From NCBI GenBank assembly GCA_022376465.1, contig JACDTU010000001.1:1550001-1614000 (forward strand): DNA of 64,000 nucleotides, given 5' to 3'. The notes below the pieces were generated by a model. That model made no database searches. It was given only the letters and a program-made list of their open reading frames with translations, and was not told the DNA's origin. Numbering within the stretch: position 1 is the stretch's first letter; each line of letters begins with the position of its first letter. The translations under genes and the position numbers were made by a program. The stretch is from Cubamyces lactineus (lineage: Eukaryota > Basidiomycota > Agaricomycetes > Polyporales > Polyporaceae). Below, one piece after another: positions 12,132-23,613 of the stretch.

Positions 12132-12732
12132 GAACTTGAATATAGGAGAGATGGATCTGCTGTGGCTTCCGCGTTCACGTCCTGTGTCTGGTTACACAGG
12201 TGTAGCATGTGCGGGTTTCCAAGGCTTGATGTATGTCGTAGATGATTGTAGATTGCCGTCAGCGTAAGATCTCGAGAAATTAGACGTGTAGACTGACGAG
12301 TCAGGCTCAAGTCACTCCTTCACACTTCACACTTAACCACGTAGTTCAATGGAAAGGAGCTGCGGCGCTGCGACGACAAAGTAGGTGAGACGGTATCTGT
12401 CCGCAGCAGAAGACTTGTGACCTCGCTGCAGCAAGATGCGAAGTAATATTAGATTAACCTTGATAGAGGCCTAGGGAACATACTAAAAGTGTCTGATCAT
12501 GGGAGTACAGCTGCACTACTATAGTAGATGCAGTACATATGTGCTCATAGTGTTTGCTACTTCGATAGTGTTGAAAGTGCGTGGTCACGGTTGGGCACCA
12601 TTAAGAAGTTGTACTTAGGTCCTGCCATATCGGGCCGTCTAATAGAGGGTGATTACGTGAGATACTGAACGTAATACGAATGGAGACAGACATGCTATAA
12701 CGGCTCGGAGACGCATCCTGTCCTCAACCACC
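12132..12732. other. Divergent intergenic region between the F-box-like gene and SVF1
   Basis: No coding sequence recognised. The interval is comparatively AT-rich and lies between two genes transcribed away from each other, so it probably holds both promoters. No clear TATA element precedes 12733. Confidence 0.5.
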
Positions 12733-14191
12733 ATGTTCTCATCCTTTTTCTCGTGAGTTGCGCGTGCATTTGCCTGCGTAGCATTCCTCACATTCTCACA
12801 GCACTGCGCCCCCCGTCGACCCCAATGCACCCAACTTCCACCCCGTTTCCTCGGCGTATCAGCCCTCGGAGCTCTTCGGCGAGCTCGAGCCCAAGGACAC
12901 GGAATGGACCTGCCCCGGTGGCTTTGCGGTGGAGACGCAGATCTTCTACCAGTTCCTCGAGGATGGGTCCTCGTTGATGTGCCAGGTTATCCACTCCGCG
13001 GTCGGGTGAGTTGCCCATCTTGATCTCGCACGCATTGCTCTTTGACGCCTGACTGTGATCATGCGCGTCTTCCGTGCAGTGTGTGGTACCCCACGATCCA
13101 ATTTACGTTCAAGTACTACAACGCTACGACGAAGGAGAAGACATGGAAGTCCGTCAACGTCAGCAACTTTGTCACTCCTCCTCCCGGGCTCGACAAGCGG
13201 TCGAGCAAGGCAGACGAGTTCTCCATCACGTACAAACCTAAGCCAGGCAGCGATACCCCGGAGACGTATCTCGTTACCGCGAACCTCGGGGACGACCTTC
13301 AGATCACCATGGAAGTCGTCAGGCCCGCAAGTGTGCCTGGGTTCAAGGTGGGCAAGGGCCCCAATGGCGGCTTCTCGTACTTCGGGCCCGACCCGAAGAA
13401 CGCGGAGGGCTACGTCGTCCACCGCTTCTGGCCGAGGACGTTCGCGACGGGCATGTTGGTGCACAAGGGCCAGGCGATCCCCTTCAAGGGCCCAGGCATG
13501 TTCGTGCACGCAATCCAGGGCATGCGCCCGAACCTCGTCGCGTCCCGGTGGAACTTTGCGCACTTCCAGAGCGAGCAGCACGGCGGTGTGTCTGCGATCC
13601 AGATGGAGTTCACCACCACGGATGCGTACGGACGCAAGGGTGCCGGTTCTGGCTTCGTGACCGTCAGCGTTGGCTCGCTTGTGCTCGGCGGGAAGCTCGC
13701 TGCTGTGACTGCGGAGACGAAGTGGCCTGATGAAGAGCCGGCGGCGAATGCTGGTGTGATTTCGCGGGCGGTTCACTCGAAGACGGCCCACGACCCGGAT
13801 ACCGGATACGATGCGCCAACTGAAATCGTGTTCCGTTGGGCGGCACCTTCGATTGTTCCTGATGCACAGGGGCCCATAGACGCGACCTTGACTATGGACG
13901 TTGGGCAACCGAATGCGTACAAGGGCCTGATTGAGAAGGTCGATGTCCTTGCGGAGATCCCGTACGTGATCAAGACGATGGTCAACTATGTGGCGGGCAC
14001 AAAGCCGTACATCTACCAGGTATGAGCGCGCTGTTATCAGATTAGTGCCAGACGCTAAAGCCAGACGCGGGCGGCAGTGGATCAACCCTGCGACGCTTCA
14101 TGTGAACGTGCCGGCAGGACTGATTCCGGATGTGTCTGGGAAGACGGAAGTGGAGGGCATTGTGTACTCGGAGGCTACGTTTATCTCTTGA
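12733..14191 (+). CDS. SVF1: Survival factor 1 (SVF1) family protein
   Basis: Four exons (12733-12752, 12802-13005, 13080-14019, 14078-14191) give 425 residues, close to the usual length of the family. Recognition rests on family-typical stretches: FLEDGSSLMCQVIHS, VWYPTIQFTFKYYN, HRFWPRTFATGML and MQMEFTTT-like text (here IQMEFTTTDAYG). Yeast Svf1 protects against oxidative stress and affects sphingolipid metabolism; later work links it to ceramide transfer from the ER to the Golgi. The fold is a double lipocalin-like barrel with no enzymatic motif. The start is a 20-base first exon (MFSSFFS...), a hydrophobic N terminus that fits the membrane-binding helix known for the family. Phases are consistent throughout. 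It is followed after 294 bases by OMA1 on the same strand. Confidence 0.93.
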
Positions 14192-14485
14192 TTGGCATGA
14201 TCACGGCAGCTCGCATGTATACCAAAGTGCTCTAGGGGGATGTAATGTACGCTGGCTCGACGCAAGGCAAAGTGTAGAGGCTGCAAATGAAAAGCGGGAT
14301 AAACGGAAGAAGCGAGAGATGCCGCGCACAGCACTGGCTGGCGCGTCTAACTGGCAGCGATGAGTCGGAGAGCGCGAACCGAGCGATGCATCTCGGATCC
14401 GTCAGGGGCCTCTCCCCGCGCTCGTCTCTAAACACAGCTCTATCTTTCTCCTTCATCTTGCCTTTCTTCAGACCAACGATGTGCT

Positions 14486-16699
14486 ATGTCGCGGTCAGTC
14501 TTACGCGCCGCATTCCCCATCCCGCCGCCCCGCTCTACGCCTCGCGTCTCATCCGCGCGCGCCCTGCTAGACTGGTCTAGGTCGTCTCCTGCTCCTGGAT
14601 CTTCCTCGGGCTTTGTACTTGCGAGACAAACCGCAGGTCGGAGCGTACAACTCGCGTTCGCAAGGCATATACACGCTGGCCCATCTCGAGCCCCTCGAAC
14701 ACAGTGGTCACATCGACCTGGTGATCATATATCAACCCCTTCGTCATTGATAGGCACTGCAAGCCCCATACGTCAGCTCCCTACTCCCCATGGTCTGCCA
14801 GCGAGTCTACGTGCGAGAGGGTTCCATGCGACACGCAGGAATCAGATCACCCCAATACCTTTCCTTGCGAGCCTGCTCAAAGTGAATATTGTGCCCCTAA
14901 TAGTGCATTGTCTTCCGGTTATACCGCGCTGACCTTACATCCGCTTCATTGACCCTAAGGCGAGCACTGCGCTCGAGTTCGCGCGAATGGCGGCCCGCGT
15001 TGGGCTGACGTTTGTACCCATCCTACTCCTCGGCAACATCAGGTCGAAGAAGCTTCTCAAGATTGCGGACAAGCATCAAATTCCCGAGCTGGTAGCCAAG
15101 AAGGACGACATCCTCCGTAAACTCAGACAACGCACCATCCTCTTCCACATCCTCATTTTCGTCCCTATCATCATCTTCTGGGCCACTATCATTGCCAGCT
15201 TGGAACGCACACCGCTAACTGGAAGGTGAGAGCCCTTGCAGTACAATGTTGCTTGGGGGTTTGCAGTCGCCCACGCTTTTATTTGCAATACAGGTGGAGG
15301 ATCATCCTCCTTTCCCCAGAGGAAGAGGAGGAGATTGCCGCTCAGCTTGCAGGCCCTGGTTGGTATCGTGCAGTGGGCGAAATCCTGTCGGCCGAAGGCC
15401 AACCCAGCATCATTCCCCCTTCTGACTGGCGTTTGCAATGGGTGAGGGATACGCTGCGCCGCCTCGAGGGGGCCATCCCTACCCTTGCGCGCGAGGAGGA
15501 GCTCTGTCCACATTGGATCGACTGCGGGCCGGATGATATCCCCCTGCCCCCTCCTGCCGACTATCCTCTACGCCCGCGTCCGCGTGCATCCGAGTACCTG
15601 CGACGGTTCGCAGAGATGACCTGCGCACGGACGTGTCCGCCTGCGCCGCATGTCATCGCAGGCCCGCCTTATTCCCTTCTCGTCATCGACAAGCCGGACG
15701 CATCCAACGCATTCTCATATGGCTTCGGGCCTGATGGGGGTGGTGGCATCGTCGTATTTTCAGGCTTCCTCGACGAGGTGCTGTCGAAGAACCAGGGCCC
15801 AATGACGGAGCCTGAGCCCCAGTCATGGCTGGCGCGGCTGTTTGGCCTGGGCCCAAGGGAGCCTCCACATCCAATCCCGACGGAGCAACAGACCGCTGAG
15901 CTGGCGACGCTTCTCGCGCACGAGCTTGCCCACCTGGTGCTCTCGCATCACATCGAAACGCTGTCGTCGGGCTCGATCGTTTGGCCCAGCGTGCTGTCGA
16001 TCGTCACCGACGCGGTGCGCGCGTTCCTGTTTCCCGTGACTATGCTTTGTGAGTATCGTCCTCTATCTTATCATATAAATTCATCGCTGCGCCCGATCAT
16101 CTGTCAAGCTCACTGTGCTTCCCGCAGTTGGTCCCTTTATCAACGACGCCTTGGCCGGTATGGGCAAGGTTGGTGCAGGCGAGTTCTCGCAGCTCTCCGA
16201 GTTCTGCACGAGTCAGAAACAGGAGGTCGAGGCCGACATCGTATCCGCTCGGTAAGCATAGCACCCTTCTCTTCTCCGCAGCCCCAAAATACGGCAGTCA
16301 TTATATAATTCTCGTACGGTCTATTCACACGCACGTTGCAGGATCCTCGCGCACGCTGGGTTTGACCCGCGCCGCGCAGCACGGTTCTGGGAGGAGCGAC
16401 AGGACACGCCCCAGACGGCGGAGTGCTCCCCCGGACGTGCCGACGCCGCAGCGGCGGCAGGCACAGCGGAGTCGCTGACGCGCAAGTGGATTGGCGATAC
16501 GCACCCGGTGCAGCAGGTTCGCGTCGAGAAGCTCAAGAAGGAGCTGGACCGCTGGGAGAAGGAACGGCAGGCGGCGCGTGCGAAGAGGGATGCGGCGCGT
16601 GCGCAGCAGGCTGTTGCTGGCGTTCCTGCTAATTCCGCCGCTACTGCTGTCGCCTCTGACTCTGAGCCCTCCCCCCAGGCTGTGGAGGAAGGCTCATGA
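14486..16699 (+). CDS. OMA1: OMA1-like mitochondrial M48 metallopeptidase
   Basis: Five exons (14486-14881, 14960-15225, 15294-16048, 16128-16251, 16342-16699) give about 632 residues. The N terminus is Arg/Ser/Ala-rich (MSRSVLRAAF...), a mitochondrial presequence. A membrane segment at about 200-220 (FHILIFVPIIIFWATIIA) precedes the catalytic domain. The zinc site HELAH (His about 430) lies in LLAHELAHLVLSHHIE, and the downstream EADIVSAR supplies the third ligand glutamate. Oma1 sits in the mitochondrial inner membrane and is a stress-activated protease involved in turnover of inner-membrane proteins. The last exon has a coiled-coil-like charged tail (about 570-625). The N-terminal exon is long for the family, and the acceptor before 14960 is AAG. 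Otherwise phases are clean. Confidence 0.9.
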
Positions 16700-17517
16700 G
16701 CGCTGCTTCGTACGATACCTCGGCTGGGTCATCGTCAAGCTTGCTACCGGGGAGGAAAAGGGGTGAGGGGCTGATGCTGATGCTGATGACGAAGGGGACT
16801 CTGGGGGTTAGGAGGGGATGGGGGATGATTTACCATATCTATCTCATGGACCGTCGCGCCTTATTAACGTATCCCCATCTGGTACTGGTGCACGACACCG
16901 TACCGAGCTTTTTTGGTTTTCGCTTTGGTTAGAATATTCACACCTCCACGCTCGTTCTTGTGCTTTCGCGCTGGGCTGTCGTCGTCGTCATCTCTAATTT
17001 CCGCCTCGCATGTGTACTTTTAGGTAGTTGTAGTGGCTGTACGTAGTAGCAATAGCTCGTGAATACACACCGCTCCTCAGTCTTCCCCGGGGCCTCATCG
17101 GTCCATCACATCTCGCTTCAATTCGCTTTGATTGTCCGGGGTCGACGTGCTCAGACACTCCGACGGCTCGAGATACCTCTCGTAATCCCGTCTGTCTCGG
17201 CAACAAATTCTCTAGCTGACGAGGACGGCACACACGCAAACATATATGGGGTTATGAGAGGGAAAGGAGTGCTCTTTTCTTGGAGACCTAAGGAAGGTGT
17301 GTCAAAGTACAAAGTCGAGCAGGTGCATCCAGTACGTGCTACAGAAGCCTAATGAATGAACGAGAGGGCAAAAGAAGCGCAAGTGCAGTACAAAACAACC
17401 CGGGGCTACCAAATGGTGGAGGAGGATCAGGGTTGATAGTAGCCAGCAACCCTCGCGAGGCAAGTCTCAAAGATATAAGTTACGTATCAACGTCGCCCGT
17501 TTTACCCGGCCGACCGC
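16700..17517. other. Intergenic, 3' ends of two convergent genes
   Basis: No gene recognised. OMA1 ends at 16699 and the minus-strand secreted protein ends at 17518, so this holds two 3' untranslated regions. A short CTGATG repeat lies near 16771-16790. Confidence 0.5.
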
Positions 17518-20278
17518 TCAGTTCGCGGCGCTGCACTGCGTCTGCTGGTCGCCGCACGCGGCGACGGTGAGGTCGCCCTTGTTCCCGGACGCGTTCGCGG
17601 CGTTGGCGCACTGGTTGTGCTGGACGTCGCAGCTGCGCTCGAGCGCGCTGCTGAGGTCCTTGAAGGACGAGTTGCCCTGCACCTGGAACGAGCCGTCCGC
17701 GTTCTGCGTCACTGGGGGCGCGGAGACGCCGCCGAGCGCACCGGTGAACTTCTGGAGGTTCCCGCTGGTCGATGTTGAGGCTGCTGAAGAGGTGGCGGCT
17801 GCGGCTGCGGAGGTCGTAGTCGCGGCAGCGGAGGAGGCAGCAGCAGTGGAGGACGCGGCGGCAGACGAAGAAGCCGCGCTGCCAGAGGACGCGGAGCCCG
17901 AGGTGCTGCCAGCGATGACGTTGCCCTGGTCGTCGACAGCCGCGACGGACGCGAAGTCGGTAGTGATACCGAAGACAGCGTTGAACGCGTCCGCTTGGGC
18001 ACCGGTCTTGGCCGTCTTGGTGTCAGCGGCGGCCTTGGCGGTGGCACACGTCGCCTTCGCAGTCGCGTCAGCACCGCAGGTGTTCGTCAACGTGTCGCAG
18101 ATGAACTGGGTGATGATGTCGATGTTCTGCGCGGAGCCGTGGTTGTACGAGGCTGAACGAAAGTCGTAGGGTTAGCATTGGACGGGAATGTGGTAGAAGT
18201 AGCACAACTTACTCTTGTCAACGGGCTGGAAGCTGGTCTCCTTGCGGTTGTCAAAGCCAACGCCGAACTCGATCTGGGGGACAGAGCACGAGCCAAAGTT
18301 GCCGATACCGCTGGACGAGACAGCAGCGGTAGAGCTCGCGCTCGCGCTAGAGGCAGTGCTTGAGGCAGTCGCCGCGGCGGCAGAGCTCGCGTTGTTGCTA
18401 GAGGAGGCAGAGCCCGAGGTGCTACCGGCGATGACATTGCCTTGGTCGTCAACAGCCGCGACAGAGGAGAAGTCGGTCGTAATGCCAAAGACGGCGTTGA
18501 ACGCATCCGCCTGGGCACCAGTCTTGGCCGTCTTGGTGTCTGCAGCCGCCTTGGCAGAGGCGCAGGTTGCCTTCGCGGTCGCATCGGCACCACAGCTGTT
18601 GGTGAGCTGGTCACAGATGAACTGAGTGATGATGTCGATGTTCTGTGCGGAGCCGTGGTTGTACGAAGCTAGATTCGTTCGGCCGTCGTCAGCACTTCCT
18701 GTCTGGGCGTTGCTAGTATGGGTAGTAAGGCAACTCACTCTTGTCGACAGGCTGGAAGCTAGTCTCCTTGCGGCCGTCGAAACCAACACCGAACTCGATC
18801 TGAGGGACCGAGCAAGAACCGAAGTCGCCAATACCGCCCGCCGCGGTGGAGTTCGAGCCCGTCGCAGCGCCGCTTCCGCTGGCGTTGTCGGCAGAGCCGG
18901 TGCCGGGGACGATGTTACCCTGGTCGTCAACCTCCGCAACGGCGGCGAAGTCGGTCGTGATACCGAACACGGCGTTGAAAGCGTCCGCCTGGCCGCCGGT
19001 CTTCGCGGTCACGGTGTCGGCCGCGGCGCGAGCCTTCTGGCAGGTGTCCTTGGCGGTCTGGTCCGCGCCGCAGCTGTTCGTCAGCTGGTCGCAGATGAAC
19101 TGGGTGATGATGTCAATGTTCTGCGCGGAACCGTGGTTGTAGGACGCTGCAAAGGAGGCATTGGTTAGCGTGTGATCTGGAATGTATGTAAGAAGCCGAG
19201 ATGGGGCGTACTCTTGTCAACGGGCTGGAAGCTGGTCTCCTTGCGATTGTCGAAACCGACGCCGAACTCAATCTGGGGTACGGAGCAAGAACCGAAGTCG
19301 CCAATGTCGCTCGCCGTCGCGGTGGATGTCGCGGCAGCAGCCGAGGTCGAAGTAGCAGCGAGAACCGCAGTGCTAGTCGCCTCCGCAGTGGCAGTCACAA
19401 AGACGGTCACTACAGACTGGAAGTTACAGTCAGTTGATGATGTTACTTCAGGGATCGTGCGGAAGGCCACATACCTCACAGGGGTCAGCGGCATCGTTGG
19501 AGCCGGTGGCCACAGCAAGGTTCGCAGTGGTGCTCGAAGCAGCAGAGGAAGCAGAGACAGCAGCAGAGGAAGAGGCGGAGGACGCCGAGCTGCCAGAGCT
19601 GCCAGAGGAAGCCGAGCCGGCGGTACCGAAGGGGAAGGTGTTCGGCTGGTCGCCCTTCTTGACCGACTTGCCGGTAGCGGGGTCGAAAAAGGTGTTAGGG
19701 TCGTTGGCCGGGTCCTGAGCTTGAACGAGCCCGTTGAGCTCCGGATTCTTGGGCGCCTTCTGGCAGAAGACCGAGTTGCGGTTCGTGGGAGGGTTCGTGG
19801 TGAAGTCCTACAGTGACGTACGATGAGAACAGTTAAGAAAAACCCGCATGAATAGGCTTACGGGAGGGGTGTTCTTCTCGGCCTGGCGATACTCAACGGC
19901 AAGGGCGATCATGTTAGCCTTGGTGGCATCATCGAACTGCTGAGCGGCGTCTGCGAGTTCGAATGTCAGCGGGCGGAGAAATACAGAGACACACGCAACA
20001 AACTCACCAATGATCTGATCAGCCATGTCCTGCTGCGAGCACTCGGGCTGGGCAGCAAGTAGAGGCGTGATGGCTGCGCCTGCGAGGTTACCGCAGACCT
20101 GACCAGGGCAAGCGCTCGAGAGCTTGTCAATGACCGCGGGATGCTCCTGGTTGAACCGGCGAGGGTTCAAGAAGACAGGCTTGTCATTCCTCTCCATCCA
20201 ACGAATGCGGGCGAAGGCCTGCTCCGAGGTAGCGAGGAGGCATAGGGCAACGAGAACAGCTTGAGACTTGGAGAACAT
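17518..20278 (-). CDS. Secreted Ser/Ala-rich protein with three tandem repeats
   Basis: Seven exons (20008-20278, 19862-19950, 19475-19807, 19212-19416, 18739-19146, 18213-18668, 17518-18152) give 567 residues with consistent phases. The first about 23 residues form a signal peptide (SQAVLVALCLLATSEQAFA). An N-terminal Cys-containing domain follows, with ACPGQVCGNLAG at about 56-67, then Ser/Ala-rich linkers. A module of about 140 residues occurs three times. It starts with FGSCSVPQIEFGVGF and KETSFQPVDK, continues with SYNHGSAQNIDIITQFICD and TNSCGAD, and ends in AFNAVFGITTDF. Each module carries conserved cysteines. The junction between modules is always an intron in phase 1 after the same Lys, so whole exons can duplicate without breaking the frame. 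Related proteins are common in Agaricomycete secretomes, but I know no proven function. A role in the cell wall or at the hyphal surface is a guess. No GPI signal is seen at the C terminus. Confidence 0.88.
17880..19330 (-). repeat. Three-fold tandem duplication of an exon module inside the secreted-protein gene
   Basis: The segments around exons 18739-19146, 18213-18668 and 17518-18152, with the matching end of 19212-19416, encode three copies of the same module. By eye they are very similar at the DNA level, including the sequence around the splice sites. The third copy (lowest coordinates) ends in a different Cys-containing tail. The phase-1 introns at identical points show duplication by exon shuffling or unequal crossing-over. 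Confidence 0.85.
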
Positions 20279-22568
20279 CTTTGTCGACTAGCGAGTGTAA
20301 CAACAAAAAAGAAGAATGCTAGAAGAAGACGGACGTTGCTCTAACGAGGGAAAGCAAGCGGGTTGCACTGGATGGCACCGACGAGAAAGTGGGAATGACA
20401 CCTGGTCCCGAGAAGAAGGCAGAAAGCGGCCGTTCAACGAACCAGTGAAGGTCTTGAAGGAAAGAGCGGAGGAAGGGGGGAGAAAGAGGTGAGGAGCTGG
20501 CAGACGCGTTCCTCCGTCCTTTTATCACGACGCTGTCAGGCCTCGTCCATGTGTTGGATCATATCCGGCCGTCGGGATCCGGGGGATAAGATGGCCAATG
20601 CCAATTGAGCTTCGGAGGACGAGCGATGAGCCCACGGGCCGCGGCAGGGACAGAAAGGCCATCCCAAACTCGGAAGGTGTGTAGGATCGACCTGGCGTTG
20701 CCTGGTTACTCCCTCAGGGCGCCCTCTTCGTTCCTGATGGCCACATTTCATCGGCAATCTCATCTGTAATTACCCGGAAAATCGGCCAAGACTATGTACG
20801 AACGTCGGCCGTCCACAATATTGGCCCCTCGCGGTACGATAGATGTGTGTTGGTCCATAGCGGCTGCTGACAACGTAAACATGGAGGATGTTAACCAGGT
20901 CGCACGGGAAGAAAAGCGTTGCTATACCTCTCGTCCTTTGTTCTTCGATGACTTGTCCCATCGTCAGCGCTGATGTACTTTCTCTGGAGCGTATCTCACG
21001 AGTAGACGAGCGATCACAACAGAAAGTGTCTATCGAAGAGCCGCGCCGGACCGCTCAGGCTGAAAGCGTCGCGGTCCGTTGCCAGAGCGACTCCGTCGTT
21101 ACCATGCTGCTGGCTTCCCCGATCCGCGCGCCCCGGGCACTGAATGACATGCTCCCTCGGTGAGGCCCAATCGACTTCTCGTGTTCACATCGTTGCAGAT
21201 AGGTGAGAAGGGAAAAGCTTCCGAGGTATGTCCGGCATAGGGACGCAGCCGGACCAGCATGATGAGATCGGAACCTAGAGCAGCTGTATGGCAGGCCCTC
21301 GCAACGCACGGCACATATGTCCTCGGACGATGAAGGCATTAGTGGGGACCCCACAATGCCACCTTAGTCATAAGTGGCAAAGTGACGTTGAAATGATTGC
21401 ATATCGAGGTGCCTTCCGCTCGGGGAGTCGTAGTAAAAACTGACGAGCACAAATCTTGGACGAGCACGATGCTCATCACTCGTCTGTGCCGTCCTTCCAA
21501 CCAGTACTTGCTGTATGGTAGTGTACTGGACCTGTATGGGCTGCAGCCACCTTCGTCATCCGCGTTGCATAGGTCCCCGTTGTCGTGATGGCCACTCTTA
21601 ATGTTCGATCCGTTCCCTTGGAACTGCCATGACGGCCCTTCTGAACTTCGAGCGTCGCGGGACCGAGCTTCAGGTAGAAAGGCCCGCATTGACCGGCACA
21701 ATTCATCGCAGGGTCGTGCTAGCGCCAACCTTGGCGATGACGGACAGAAAAGCGTCTCACGTACATGATGGGTGCAAGACTCAGTTTGAGGGTTCTCGAT
21801 GATGCCTACACCGAGACATAGGAGGACTTCGACTGTGGCTGGACTGAAGCAGCACTATACATTCAACAGTGCAGACTTTTGTTTTCCTGTGTAGGAACGT
21901 AAGTCAGATCATTGCATAGCAAACAAGGCTGGAGCCTCGGGATGGATGAGGAGACGACGAACGCGAAATGCGCATTTAAGGCAGAGACGCTGATTGGATA
22001 GGGGTCAACAGTGCGGCGTCTAATTGTAGGCAAGACGCTCAGCGCTAACTCGACAAGTTAGACTGCCATTCGGCGAACATGAGGATGGTCGGTTCTCAGG
22101 CTTGAAGGTTAAGGCCATGTATCCGGCACAGTTCAGTGTTGCGTGTTGCCCAAGCCAGAAACAAAGCCTAGTGTGGACACAACAAGGCAGATTGTGAACC
22201 TACAGCTTGAGGACCTCCACATCACGAGATGTAGCTGGTTTCGATTCCACTGTAGTCTATTCGAGATCATAATGCATACCTGGATCAGGCGAGGCTTGTG
22301 TACAAGGGTCGACCTCATTAGAGTCGTGATAACCGGAGAAGGCTGGGTATGCCTGGGTATGGGGCGCGGACGATGTCGGCCGGCCTAGGCTGAGTCTGGG
22401 CTGCCTGGCTAGGGCCACCGGCGGGTAGGCTGCGACGCTGGCCGTCGCGATGATGCATATCGTAGAGGGCATGGGCAACGTTGGCTAGTGATGCTCTAAG
22501 GGAAAGTAGAATTGATTCGTCCGCAAGCATGCTCTTGGTACAATACGAGTGAACATGCAATTAAGCAC
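20279..22568. other. 2.3 kb intergenic region; no gene recognised
   Basis: The part next to 20278 is the promoter of the secreted protein: a TATA-like ATAAAAG on the minus strand lies at about 20519-20526, roughly 240 bases before the start codon. The remainder contains only short ORFs on both strands without family features or linkable splice models. Confidence 0.45.
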
Positions 22569-23150
22569 TTAGTGGTGCTCGTGGCCGTGCTCGGCAGAGC
22601 CATGGTAGTCGAGAGTGTAGACTGGAAAGGAGAAGGCAACTCAAGAGACGGACAAGTGACGATAAAGCTGGAAGCGTACCAGAGCCGCACTCGGGGCAGC
22701 GACGGTTCTTCTCGCGAGTGAGGGTCATCCAGAGGAGCTCATGAGACTCAGCGGGGCAGCCAGTGCAGCCAATGATGCGCTCGGGTTCCTGTAGCGCGTT
22801 TAGAGATTCCTCAAATGTCTGTATCAGCTCGCTGTTCGTCTCACCAGAGAGTAGACCTTGATGGGGTCAGCGAGAGTGCCAATGCGGGAAGAGTCGAGGG
22901 GGGCAAAGTCGAAGACCTCAACGCCCTCGATGGCACCGAGGACCTGAAGACGCTCAAGACCAGTCGCCTGGTTCTCGTCGGTAGGGACCTCGCCGGGCTT
23001 CGCGCCCTCACCGAAGATTTGAGGGGTGGGGTGCTCCGAGCGACGCGCCGCGGAGACGGAGAGGGCACGCGCAGCAACGGCGGCGCGGGCGGGCTTGAAG
23101 ACGGCGCGACGGGCGACGAGGGAGGCGGGGCGGATAGCGGCGGCGAACAT
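22569..23150 (-). CDS. COX4: Cytochrome c oxidase zinc-binding subunit (yeast Cox4, animal COX5B)
   Basis: Three exons (22845-23150, 22680-22788, 22569-22621) give 155 residues, a normal length. The N terminus is a mitochondrial presequence (MFAAAIRPASLVARR...). The mature part begins near EHPTPQIFGEGAKPGE. The zinc site is visible as IIGCTGCPAESHE and RRCPECGSVYTLDY, so the cysteine pairs of the zinc-binding fold are intact. The protein is a nuclear-encoded structural subunit of respiratory complex IV on the matrix side of the inner membrane. It ends in a His-rich tail (GHEHH). It is divergent from the cation exchanger gene. Confidence 0.95.
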
Positions 23151-23613
23151 GGTTTTTGGGAGAGGAGCAACGAGCAAAGGGCGACGTCGGGGACGATAAT
23201 GAGTTGCGTGACGAACCGGGTTCCGCCATAGGAGTGCGTCACATTCTGTCACTGGTTGTCACTGGATCATCCGCTGTGACCCGGGTATCTGAAGACGCGC
23301 AAAGAGACGCTCGGCAGGGAAGAGGCATGATGACATAACGTGCTTCTCGGGTTGTGCGTCGCTCGAATAGGCAGGCGAGGTTGAATCGAAGCAGGCAGGC
23401 TAATTAAAGAGCTGGCTCGTTTAGCGTTCGCGAGCGATAGGCTGCCCAACCGCGGCCTTGAAACACCCAATTCGCTTTCTGCTATGCCACCCGCAGCCTC
23501 TGCTTGTCCACAACCACCACCACCGCGGTCACCGGTGACCACCCCCACGCTCCTTCATCTACCCGCATATACCCACCCACGCTGGTTCGCCCTCGTTCTC
23601 CCCACAGACTAGC
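23151..23613. promoter_or_regulatory. Divergent promoter region shared by COX4 and the CAX exchanger
   Basis: 463 bases separate the two start codons. No coding sequence is seen. CT-rich stretches (about 23480-23600) lie before the exchanger start. No convincing TATA element is visible, which suits a constitutive respiratory gene. Confidence 0.5.

Noticed and set aside
12946..14085. 379-codon ORF antisense to SVF1
   Set aside because: Mirror of a GC-rich coding exon. Its sequence has no family features, while the plus strand is clearly SVF1.
21339..21728. 129-codon minus-strand ORF in the 2.3 kb gap upstream of the secreted protein
   Set aside because: No motifs, no linkable exons, and composition like the surrounding non-coding sequence.
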